Position numbers and translations under genes: made by a program. The notes under the pieces are model-generated. The model saw only the letters and a program-made list of their open reading frames with translations, did not search any database and was not told where the DNA came from. A DNA stretch of 64,000 nt from Salvia splendens (taxonomy: Eukaryota > Streptophyta > Magnoliopsida > Lamiales > Lamiaceae). The DNA is taken from the NCBI RefSeq assembly GCF_004379255.2, contig NC_056034.1, positions 39,104,887-39,168,886 of the forward strand. The letters run 5' to 3'. Of this stretch, positions 19,972 through 30,184 are shown piece after piece; position 1 is the stretch's first letter, and each line of letters begins with the position of its first letter.

Positions 19972-20889
19972 CATTCTTGGTTGTTTCTCTTTTATAGAGA
20001 CAACCTTGAATGTTTTATGTTCCACTTTCGATGTGGGACAAACTCATTCTTGGTTGTTTCTCTTTTATAGATACAACCTTGAATGTTTTATGTTCCACTT
20101 TCGATGTGGGACAAACTCATTCTTGGTTGTTTCTCTTTTATAGATACAACCTTGAATGTTTTATGTTCCACTTTCGATGTGGGACAAACTCATTCTTGGT
20201 TGTTTCTCTTTTATAGAGACATCCTTGAATGTTTTATGTTTCACTTTCGATGTGGGACAAACTCATTCTTGGTTGTTTCTCTTTTATAGATACAACCTTG
20301 AATGTTTTTATGTTTCACTTTCGATGTGGGACAACTCATTCTTGGTTGTTTCTCTTTTATAGATACAACCTTGAATGTTTTATGTTCCACTTTTGATGTG
20401 GGATAAAATCATTCTTGGTTGTTTCTCTTTTATAGAGACATCCTTGAATATTTTATGTTTCACTTTCGATGTGGGACAAACTCATTGTTGGTTGTTTCTC
20501 TTTTATAGATACAACCTTGAATGTTTTATGTTCCACTTTCGATGTGAGATAAAATCATTCTTGGTGGTTTCTCTTTTATAGATACAACCTTGAATGTTTT
20601 TAAGTTTCACTTTCGATGTGGGACAAACTCATTCTTGGTTGTTTCTCTTTTATAGATACAAACTTGAATGTTTTATGTTCCACTTTCGATGTGGGATAAA
20701 ATCATTTTTGGTTGTTTCTCTTTTATAGAGACATCCTTGAATGTTTTATGTTTCTCTTTCGATGTGGGACAAACTCATTCTTGGTTATTTCTCTTTTATA
20801 GAGACAACCTTGAATGTTTTATGTTCCACTTTCGATGTGGGATAAAATCATCCTTGGTTGTTTCTCTTTTATAGAGACATCCTTGAATG
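19972..20889 (-). repeat. 73-bp tandem array, about 12.5 units
   Basis: Units are 72-74 bp long and 85-95% identical by eye. Each contains CGATGTGGGAC and CTTTTATAG on the plus strand. Two sub-variants (GGGACAAACT and GGGATAAAAT) are interspersed. The array is bounded on the right by one inverted unit (20890-20945). Confidence 0.95.
19989..20843 (-). promoter_or_regulatory. Repeated snRNA-type promoter modules (USE + TATA) within the 73-bp units
   Basis: On the minus strand each unit reads RTCCCACATCG, then 32-33 bp, then TATAAAAG. RTCCCACATCG is the upstream sequence element of plant snRNA genes. A separation of about four helical turns to the TATA box is the RNA polymerase II type. First unit: USE 20039-20029 and TATA 19996-19989. 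Ten of twelve USE copies match the consensus exactly, those at about 20392 and 20540 being mutated. No snRNA-like transcript start follows the leftmost TATA. Promoter activity is inferred. Confidence 0.55.
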
Positions 20890-20945
20890 ATTTTGTCCCA
20901 TATCGAAAGTGAAACATAAAATATTTAAGGATGTCTCTATAAAAT
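20869..20945 (+). repeat. Inverted promoter-like unit and hairpin at the array edge
   Basis: Arms 20869-20888 and 20923-20942 are complementary except for one base. The plus strand reads GTCCCATATCG (20895-20905), 32 bp, then TATAAAAT (20938-20945). This is one unit turned round, diverging from the array. Confidence 0.7.
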
Positions 20946-21278
20946 TGTATTTTAAATTATGTCATTTTTTTTAGGATTTTAATTATGTCTTTTTTTATTT
21001 TTTTGAATTTTAAGTTGTATTTATATTTTATGTTGTAATGTTATTTTAATTTTAATGAAGTGTGTTTATTTTAATTGAATTGGATTGGAAATAAAAATAA
21101 AAAATGAAATTGAATGAATAGTAATTTAAGGAACGGTTAAGGAACGGATAAGAAACGGAGGGTTGCAGGTTCCGTTCCTTAGTTAAGGAATGGAGTAAAA
21201 AAGTACAGTGGGGCGCTCAAATAGTGGTTTAAGGAACGAGATAGGAACGGTATAGGAACAGCGTTGTGGATGACCTAA

Positions 21279-21634
21279 GTGGACATAACAACGGTTGAGT
21301 TTAACAATGTCGTCCATCATATAAAATCATTTGGTTGAAAATTTTCAATAGTATACGTGTGGAATAATTACCCAACTTCATGATTTTCAACTATTCCTCT
21401 TTTTAAATTTGTGAGATGGACTAAAATTTACCAAAATACTTATTCATTGTTTTTTTTAGCAGTTTTACCTTTTTTTAATTGAAGAAAAAGTCTTTTAAAT
21501 TTGGATGTGGATTTCAAAATAAGTTTAATATTGTTAGTTTGCCTTGGTACATTATCATTTTTACGTCTGTGGTTATTTATAAGGAATAATGTTTCGGAGC
21601 TAATTATTCTATATAATAATTTCATTTTTGAATA
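21279..21634. other. AT-rich intergenic sequence
   Basis: No gene, RNA or repeat structure that I can recognise between the Harbinger element and the solo LTR. Confidence 0.5.
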
Positions 21635-23009
21635 TAGGCACTATTTATTAGTGCTAAAAATACCTGCAAGTTTACAGGGTAGATCTAGTATAACTAAAGG
21701 TTACCGGGATATCGAACATAGGAAATAAGATTGCAACTGGCTATCATATACTAAGCGTCATATACTATTTAGAGACACGGAATTTTGAGTTTGATTAATT
21801 AAACTAGACAAAAATATGAACAAATAAAAGAAAGTATAAAAACAAAATAATACAAAGCAGACTAAAGAGTGTAGAGTTTTAGGATCCAACTACTACAACC
21901 TAGTGATGATTAATCTCACAGAACATTTATCTTTATGCGTCTCTAGGATTATTAGGAAAGTTGCGATTCTAGGATAAGCCCTCTCTCGAGTGCACCTATC
22001 TAGTAGATTAGACTCTAACCATCAAAGTCTCCTTCCAATAGATTAGATTCTAACTCCTTAAGTTCCTAAGACTCAATTCCTCACAAAGGGTCCCCTCTCT
22101 CGAGTGCAGATAAACCTATGTGTTGTACTCGTTCCTTTTACCACGTAAAACTAGCTATCTCTCGATTAATCTAGTTAGACGGACATAGTTCTAAAGTTGG
22201 CCAAACGAAAGAAAAATAAAAGCACAAGAACAAGCAAAACAATCACAAGAGCTAGGAAAAAGTTCAATTCAATAAATCAAAACATATTCATAATAGTCTT
22301 CACCATAAAAAACTACAAATGATGTTTAACTACTCATAGACAAAAGTAGTAAAAACAATAATAGTACGAGACATGAAAGAAATTGATAAAACCAAGGTTG
22401 ACTCTTCAATCTTCAGTCTTCTCTTGCCTGGATCGGCAGAGCTCCGCTCTAATGGAAGATAGGATGAATTATTTGTGGAAGATGGAATGAAGGAATGTGT
22501 AGAGGGGGGAAGGATTGGAGGCTGATGAAGACTGTGAATTTGAATTAGGTTAAGAGGTATTTATAGGGTAGAAAAAGGTTTAGCTTTGATAATTTTCGTG
22601 ACCTACAATAAATGCGAGAGATTTGGGCACAATTTATTTTATTTTTCGGCCTATATTTCCGTCAGCTTTGACTGCACTGCGCAATGTTCGTAGAATGGTC
22701 ATAACTTTCTCTACAGAACTCCAATTGAGACGTTCAACATATCCACACGAAGCTCTTTCGAAGACGAAGAGAATGGCATATATTAAGCACCGATTGGGCT
22801 TCAAACTCGCTGGCAGAATGGGCTCGAACAGAGGCTGCTGCACCTTGGCCTTTTTGCACCTTTTTTCTATCTTTTTCTATCATTTATCAACAAACACATC
22901 AAAAATACCAAATGTATAACATATGCAATTTAAGAACATAATTTGCATGATTGACATTTCAAACAAGTCAAATCTGGCCCTTAAAAACATGCGATATCCA
23001 TGTTTGTCA
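21635..23009 (-). mobile_element. Solo LTR of the family also seen at 59932-64000
   Basis: It is flanked by the 5-bp duplication GAATA (21630-21634 and 23010-23014). The sequence matches the LTR at 59932-61276 throughout. The ends are degenerate at the left (TAGGCAC for TGATGCAC) and GTTTGTCA at the right. A TATAAATACC on the minus strand (22565-22556) shows the direction of transcription. No internal sequence lies next to it. Confidence 0.85.
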
Positions 23010-23014
23010 GAATA

Positions 23015-24945
23015 ACTATTATTGTTGTAGCTTTTTTTTCACCTCTATGAAACAACAAATGCTCAAAGTCAGAAAATTTTAAAGTCGTGCAGATAAAATA
23101 TGGATTCTTAGTTAGCATATTTGAATGCACACGCATTAATTAGTGGCAAATTATTTACGAAACTCCTACGTACGAAATTTTTTAGTGATTATGCATGTGT
23201 AATTCACATTTGTGAACTTCGCGACGTAATGAAAATAACAAGAGCAAGACAATGATCTGCGTGGTTCGGCTTAAGCCTACATCCAAGGGCAAACAAAGGA
23301 ACTTCTTTACTAAACTCGATCAAACAAGATTACAATGTCCATCACAAAAGAAAAACCAAGAACAAGAGATTACTATGCAAGTACAGCCGTGTTCACCATC
23401 AACTATATAGCTCTCTTAGGTGGACGCAGAAATAAACATCGATAGGGGCTGAGATTTCGAAATTTTATTTTGATGTATATTTTTGAGTAATTTAAATAAT
23501 TTGTAGGGGCTTTTACACTATAACTTACACTAAACTTGACTAAATTTTAAAAATTAAAAAAAGTTTAAAATATTTAAAACTCATGCTCCAGCTCAGTACT
23601 CACTTCCCTTTGCTTCAACTCTTGCCAAGATCACGATTGTCCAACCAAACACTTAACAGCATTTAAGCCCCATTCTCAAATTTAAAGTTATTTATGTAGT
23701 ACTCCGTACTACAATTTTTACTGGATATATATAAAAGAATTTAAAATATATAACAAAAATATGTGGTTGATAGTGCTTCAACCAACCCCAACCGCCCTTG
23801 AATTCGTTATTGTAGTACTCCTTCAATTCCATAAAAATAGAGACATTTTCCTTTTCGTTCGTCACATAAAAATAATTCATTTCCATTCATGAAAATTTCT
23901 CCTCAACTTATTACCTATATACATCAATTTATTTATAATTTACTATTACTATGGCTCACCATTAAACACTAATTATAACGTGAGTCCCACTATTTAACTA
24001 ATCTTCTCATCATCTCTTTACTTTATCAATTATGTATTGATTTTTGCGCCGTCCCAAATTTCTCTATTTTTACCAATTTGCAGCTCGTTGAGCACAATGA
24101 TTTTTTGTTGATGTATCTCCTTGCTAGTTGAGTGTAACACCCATGGTTTAAATCACATAAATGACAATATTTTATTTTTTTAATATTGTTAATTTCACTA
24201 TAGGAAAATGATTAAATGAGAATAGTACTCCTATATTGGTGAGAAATGAGAATTATTTTCAACTATTTTATCACAAGGGTATGAATCTCGTTAACGGCAA
24301 TAATTTCAGTCTTAGCTATCGTAAAAATCACTCGTTAAGGGAAAAAATCTTGTTGGATCAATATAGTACTGCATTTTGTGTGAACATTGTAATACAACAA
24401 TGTATAAAATCAATTAAAGTTAAGTTTTGCTCCTTACTGGATTTGAAGACAGTGCAAGGAAAAATGCGTTCATTAAATAAGAAAATATATCTGCAACAAA
24501 GTTTTCCTTATTAACCAAATATAACGGAAATGGGAATACGAATAAACTAATGTAAACCATTAATATAGACTAGATTTACGATTAATATCGACCTTTTTTT
24601 TTATTCTTGTTGGCTTTTATACCTATATAAAACCAACTCCAACATCTATGTATTTTATAAAATTCTTTGAGTTTCTTTGGTAAAATAGAATTTGGAATTA
24701 TGTTGTAATTATAATTTTATGGAATTTGATTCAAAGTTACTTCTAATATTCTAATTCAATTTTAAATAAGTTGTTTAATAAAATTAAATAATTGATACAA
24801 AATGATAGTGTAATTCCAAATTTATTGTTGGTAAATAAAAAAAATAACCCAAATTTGATAGTATTAATATTTAACTGATTATATACATTTTAATTTTTAT
24901 TTGTATAGCTATACATTATTTATATGTATAGTATGATGAGTGTTG
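23015..24945. other. AT-rich intergenic region with repeat fragments
   Basis: Near 23250-23300 is a block resembling a dispersed plant repeat (C-G-T-G-G-T-T-C-G-G-C-T). At 23815-24080 there is a degraded Stowaway-like fragment with TACTCCTTCAATTCC at one side. The rest is AT-rich without credible genes. Confidence 0.4.
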
Positions 24946-25340
24946 TGATACGAGCATATTCCTAAATTATCTCCATATCTTATTATTCATTTAGCATTGA
25001 TTTATCTTATCTTTTCAATAGTTAGTTATTGATTCTCCTTATCTTTTGCCTAGGATATTATTATATTTGATTTACTAGATTTTGGTAGAATATTATTGTA
25101 TCCCCACATATTATAAATATGTGTAGGAGACATTCATATTATTCATTCAAGAAATATCAATTCATTTTATCATTTGTCATTACTTTATCTTTTATTGTAC
25201 TTTATTTTCCGCAAGTTCATCTCGTCAAACCCTAATTGACCGAGAACCCTAGGCTGCTCGACGGGAGGATCCCGTGAACGAACCTAACCCTTCTCCGGCG
25301 ACTTCGCGCTGTCGGAACCGATACGAGTACCCTCGTATCA

Positions 25341-26602
25341 TCTGGTGCTTTCATTGTGATCTCATCCTCCGTATTTCCGCCATCATGTCATACACCTACA
25401 CTGACTATGTCCATCGCTAGTTCAATAGACCGTTCCTTTCGCCACTGCCCATGCCGAGCCCCACATCGTGTTGGTACCTCCAGAGCCAGAACGTGCAATT
25501 TGGATACTCCTATCCAGACCCGGCGCGCCCGATTCCAGCGCCTCCCAATAGTGTGCCAAGGCCCTCTTCGGTGTCCTACCCGCAACCCGAACCTTACCCA
25601 CCAGACGGGCCTCTGCTATACACCGTTGCACAGTCGCCTTACCAGCCCCTCCAGCCACCATCGCCTCTCTACCAACCGCCTCACAACAGTGTCAGCCATA
25701 TGGAGCCTCTCGGCGTGGCACGTGATCCGGTGACGTCGAATTTGGAACCGAACCTACAGTGGGCTGCCTTGGTTTCACAGCTTGAGCACTTGACTGCAAC
25801 TGTCGAGCAATTGGTTTCTCGGATGGATGCAAACAAACGTCGCTTGAGCGATTCACACGCTGCAATGCGTCCTCCACCAGACCCAGCGTTCAGCGTCCAC
25901 CAACCCCTCCGTTCAGCGTCGCACTACTCAGCTGTACCCTACACCGTGCAACCTCACATCAACTCCGACATCACAAGCAGCCTGCAACAACCACCAACGC
26001 AAAACTCCCCGCTAGCTCCTCCGTACAGCCCCAATATCAATGGAGATGGGGGCGACAACGATGACCCACTCCCACTAGTCGTGATCTCTTAGTCGAGCGA
26101 CTCCAATACTATTCCAACATCGGTCACTCATTTTGTACTTCTTGTTTTCCCCGGTTCTATAAAATTGAGGATTTCAAAGGGTGTGAAACACGACTGTATT
26201 AGTTGTTCTCTCGGCAAGAGTAGAGTTCCACAGACATTTCACAATTTGGATGATATAGGTTTTAATGATGACGCGAATCCAATTGATGGTGATGTTGCAA
26301 GAACGAATCATCGACCAACATCGCTTGACGGTGTTACACGGTGGATTTCTCCGCGCAAGGACACGTCGTGTTTGAGCATTCTGGGACGTGTGGACAAGCT
26401 TCCCATTTTAACGATGAATTTTGGCAACTACAATGGTCATCCTTTGATGATTCTTGATGGAGGTGATGAAGGGAGATGCTCTACTGTTCGGTGTGCGTTT
26501 GATCCGAGAGGAGATACCTCGCCAAAGCTTCTGGTCGCGACACTCTTCGTTTTGTCGTGGTTTCCACCTTGAGGACAAGGTGAATTTTAACCGTGGGGGA
26601 GT
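25341..26602 (+). pseudogene. Internal region of element C: gag-like remnant
   Basis: A 213-codon frame (25451-26092) is Pro/Ser/Tyr-rich and then has a coiled-coil-like Q-L-E-H-L-T-A-T-V-E-Q-L-V segment, as seen near the N-terminus of some plant Ty3 Gag proteins. A second frame (26165-26572) is not recognisable as a known domain. In another frame the end reads L-E-D-K-V-N-F, like the last residues before the LTR in element D. Protease, RT and integrase are missing, so C is a non-autonomous deletion derivative. Confidence 0.5.
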
Positions 26603-26938
26603 TGATACGAGCATATTCCTAAATTATCTCCATATCTTATTATTCATTTAGCGTTGATTTATCTTATCTTTTCCATAGTTAGTTATTGATTGTCCATATC
26701 TTTTGCTTAGGATATTATTATATTTGATTTACTAGATTTTGGTAGGATATTATTGTATCCCCATATATTATAAATATGTGTAGGAGACCTTAATATTATT
26801 CATTCAAGAAATATTAATTCAGTTTATCCTTTATCTTTACTTCATCTTTTATTGTACTTTATTTTCCGCAAGTTCATCTCGTCAAACCCTAATTGACCGA
26901 GAACTAGGCTGCTCGACGGGAGGATCCCGCGAACGAAC

Positions 26939-29900
26939 TGATACGGTCCTACAACGAACTGACCTTGAGCCGGCAGAGGACGAACGAACTGACCCTGAGC
27001 CGGCAGAGGACGAGTCGTCGGAGTTAGATTCGGGTGGAAGAGCGCAAGAGGAGCAGCCGCCGCCTCAGTCCATCGCAGCGATGAAGCCTGCGAGGAACAG
27101 AAGGCCGCCGGAGAGACTTGGCGAATCTGTTCCCAAATAAGAGTCTTGGAGTCGTGTTTTTTCTTTTTGTTATTTTTATTCGTTATTTTTATTTCTAGAA
27201 TATTGGCTTGTTATTATTTATTTTTGCAATTGAGTCGAGCGTAATTATAAGCTCCGTCGAATTTTCTTGTTGGTTCTTTCCCGATGTTAGGATTAGGTCG
27301 AACCAAACCTAGGGACCATAGAATATATATAGGGCTATTTTGTTCATAACATATCATGAATAAAAATATTATTTGCCCAACATATCGTTGACAATTGAAA
27401 ACCTAGGCGACAAACTGCCCGACGGGAACGAATTCCCGCGCACAGTCGATCACCTCAAGCCGCCGACCCGATCACGGGCGTCGGATATTACTTTTCTGCC
27501 GTCAACTACAGTTGTCGGCTGGTTGAGTGGGAAAATGTCCAAGTGCTCTTTTTGTAATTCCACGGTGGAATATTTGGGTCACCTTATTGCTGACGGTTTA
27601 TTGAAGGCGGATCCTACTAAAATTGAGGCGATGACGGCATGGCCCGTGCCCAGGACCGTAAAGCAGTTGAGAGGCTTTTTGGGTCTGACAGGATACTATA
27701 GGAGATTCATTGCTCAGTATGCCTTAATTGCCGCCCCGCTCACTGACCTCCTAAAAAAGGAGGCATTTTGCTGGTCGCCCGCCGCGGAGGAGAGCTTCCT
27801 CGCCTTGAAACTGGCGATGACTAAGGTGCCAGTGCTTAGGTTGCCCGATTTTGAGCGACCTTTTTGTGTGGAGACAAATGCATCTGATTCGGGCATTGGG
27901 TTCGTTTTATTATAGGATAACCACCCCATCTCTTTCTACAGTAAGAAGCTGGGGCCGCGTCGTCGGGTGGCCTCGACATATCACAAGGAATTATATGCTA
28001 TCGTTGAGGCGGTTCAAAAGTGGCGCCAATATCTATTGGGGCGCGAGTTCGTGATTTGAAGTGATCAGAAAAGTTTGAAGGAGTTACTTCAACAGGTGGT
28101 GCAAACCCCTGATCAACAGCTGTACATTAGGAAGCTTATGGGGTATAAGTTTAGGATTGAATATAAGAAGGGGAGTACTAACAGAGCAGCGGATGCGTTA
28201 TCACGTCGGGAGGAATCCCAGGCTTCAGCCGACGCCGCGGGTTGAGCTGAAGAGGCTGCCGAGGACGCCAGTCAGAGATGCCAGGAGCTGATTGCCGCGA
28301 CACAGCCGATCCCCCAGCTGCTCGAGCTACTTCGCCGCGAGACGGCTTCATCTCTAGAGATGAGAGAAATTTCGGCAGATATTAGGAACGGGACGGCTGC
28401 CCCACATTTGACATTGGTGGATGGCCTAGTGTATTATAAACGGCGCATTTTTGTGGGATCCCGTTCGTCGGCTCGAGCGCCTATCCTGGCGGAATATCAT
28501 AGCTCACCGTCGGCTGGGCATCCGGGGTTTGAGCGCACTTTGAGGAGAGTAGGGGCGGAATTTTACTGGCCTCGGATGAAGGATGAAGTAAAGAAGTTTG
28601 TGGAAGCCTGCGTCGTGTGTCAGACGACGAAATATTCCACACAAAAGCCTGCGGGTCTTCTGCAGCCGCTGCCGGTGCCCACGCAGGTGTGGGAGGATGT
28701 ATCGATGGATTTTATTACGGGTTTGCCGCAATCTCGGGGTTATACTGCGATTATGGTGGTGGTGGACCGCTTGTCCAAGTATGCCCACTTTGCTCCGCTA
28801 CCAACCCGCTTTGATGCTCTACGCGTGGCTCACCTTTTTGTTAATACGGTGGTCCGTCATCATGGGTTCCCCGCTACGTTGGTGTCAGACAGGGATGCGG
28901 TCTTTTTGAATCAAGTAGGGGAGGATTTGATGCGTTTGAGTGGGACAAAGTTGAATTTTTCGACCGCGTATCACCCTTAGTCGGATGGACAGACAGAGGT
29001 CCGCAATAAGGGGTTGGAGCAGTATCTACATGCATTCACGGCGGACCACCCCTCATGGAGTATGAGGTGGGGGACATGGTTCTCTTGAAGCTTCAATCAT
29101 ACAGGCAACATTCGGTAGCCCCACCACGGTCGGCAAAGTTAGCAAGACGCTACTAAGGTCCATTTGAAGTTTTGGAGCGCAAAGGCCCAGTGGCGTACAA
29201 GTTGCGTTTGCCAGAGAGAAGTCGAATACATAACGTGTTTCACGTGGGTCTTCTTCGAGCGTTTGTGGAAGGGGATTCGGCGGTGGATGGAATGACGCTG
29301 CCTTCTGAGTTTTTTGGCGATAGGCCTGTGGTATATCCAGTGCGGGTGCTTGATCGTAGGGTGTTGTGGCACGCCGGTCGGCCGATTGATCATGTTTTGG
29401 TACGTTGGTCCGATGGGACAGACTCCCCGACTTGGGAGCCGGTGGAGTTAGTGCAGAGGCGGTTTCCGAATGTTCTCCTTGAGGACAAGGAGGTTGCTAT
29501 GGGGGAGGGAGTTGATACGGTCCTACAACGAACTGACCCTGAGCCGGCAGAGGACGAACGAACTGACCCTGAGCCGGCAGAGGATGAGTCGCCGGAGTTA
29601 GATTCAGGTGGAAGAGCGCAAGAGGAGCAGCAACCGCCTTAGTCCATCGCAACGACGAAGCCTGCGAGGAACAGAAGGCCGCCGGAGAGACTTGGTGAAT
29701 TTGTTCCCAAATAAGAGTCTTGGAGTCGTGTTTTTTCTTTTTGTTATTTTTATTCGTTATTTTTATTTCTAGAATATTGGCTTGTTATTATTTATTTTTG
29801 CAATTGAGTCGAGCATAATTATAAGCTCCGTCGGGTTTTCTTGTTGGTTCTTTCCCGATGTTAGGATTAGGTCGAACCAAACCTAGTGTCAATAGAATAT

Positions 29901-30117
29901 AAATAGGGCTATTTTGTTCATAACCTATCATGAATAAAAATATTATTTGCCCAACATATCGTTGACAATTGAAAACCTAGGCGACGAACTGCCCGACGGG
30001 AACGAATTCCCGCGCACAGTCGATCACCTCAAGCCGCCGACCCGATCACGGGCGCGGATATTACTTTTCTGCCATCAACTGCAGTTGCCGGCTGGTTGAG
30101 GGGGAAAGCCCTTAACA
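26939..30117 (+). mobile_element. Nested Ty3 chromovirus D, truncated and decayed
   Basis: The flanking duplication CGAAC (26934-26938 and 30118-30122) shows insertion into C's 3' LTR. The 5' LTR 26939-27534 lacks its last 10 bp and is fused directly to the RT fragment, so primer site, gag, protease and the first half of RT are deleted. The 3' LTR is 29513-30117 (TGATACGG ... TTAACA). Both LTRs contain a 30-bp tandem repeat encoding R-T-D-P-E-P-A-E-D-E. Confidence 0.88.
27535..29642 (+). pseudogene. Chromovirus pol remnant: RT end, RNase H, integrase, chromodomain
   Basis: The RT C-terminus begins at M-S-K-C-S-F (27535) and includes E-Y-L-G-H-L-I. The connection and RNase H follow to about 28240, with stops at 27913 and near 28059. 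The integrase zinc site (H-P-G-F-E ... C-V-V-C-Q) and catalytic core are at 28500-29000 with a stop at 28978. Part of the integrase C-terminus is deleted near 29055. A chromodomain-like region (Y-P-V-R-V-L-D ... W-S-D-G-T-D-S-P-T-W-E) lies at about 29335-29450. The last frame runs through the polypurine tract and 130 bp into the 3' LTR. The gene is dead. Confidence 0.8.
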
Positions 30118-30184
30118 CGAACCTAACCCTTCTCCGACGACTTCGCGCTGCCGGAACCGATACGGGTACCCTCGTATCATGTTG

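Larger units (their letters stand above)
19579..21275 (+). mobile_element. Harbinger element B, non-autonomous, carrying a tandem array
   Basis: The element is flanked on both sides by TAA (19576-19578 and 21276-21278). The ends GAGCACCCGCAACGC and GCGTTGTGGATGACC are imperfect inverted repeats. Its left 240 bp match the right end of element A in inverted orientation, and its right 330 bp match the left end of A. It is thus a relative of A in opposite orientation whose transposase region is replaced by the 73-bp array. No gene is present. Confidence 0.85.
24946..30179 (+). mobile_element. Deleted LTR retrotransposon C, with element D nested in its 3' LTR
   Basis: The 5' LTR is 24946-25340 (TGATACGAG ... 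CTCGTATCA). A primer-site-like TGGTGCTTTCATTG follows at 25343. The internal part is only 1262 bp and ends in GTGGGGGAGT before the 3' LTR. That LTR is split: 26603-26938 plus 30123-30179 together reproduce the 5' LTR (393 versus 395 bp). The whole is flanked by TGTTG (24941-24945 and 30180-30184). C therefore inserted first and D later. Confidence 0.88.

Noticed and set aside
20010..20874. Series of 68-codon open frames spaced by 73 bp
   Set aside because: They are the tandem repeat read through; there is no codon bias or protein similarity, and the frame changes with each unit.
19972..20889. CRISPR-like array
   Set aside because: The repeats are contiguous without unique spacers, and the context is plant nuclear DNA.
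25451..26092. Proline-rich cell-wall-like host protein
   Set aside because: Position directly after LTR and primer site, and the coiled-coil part, fit a gag remnant better.
26165..26572. 135-codon frame in element C as a host gene
   Set aside because: It lies inside the LTR-bounded interior and leads into the polypurine tract; treated as retrotransposon remnant.
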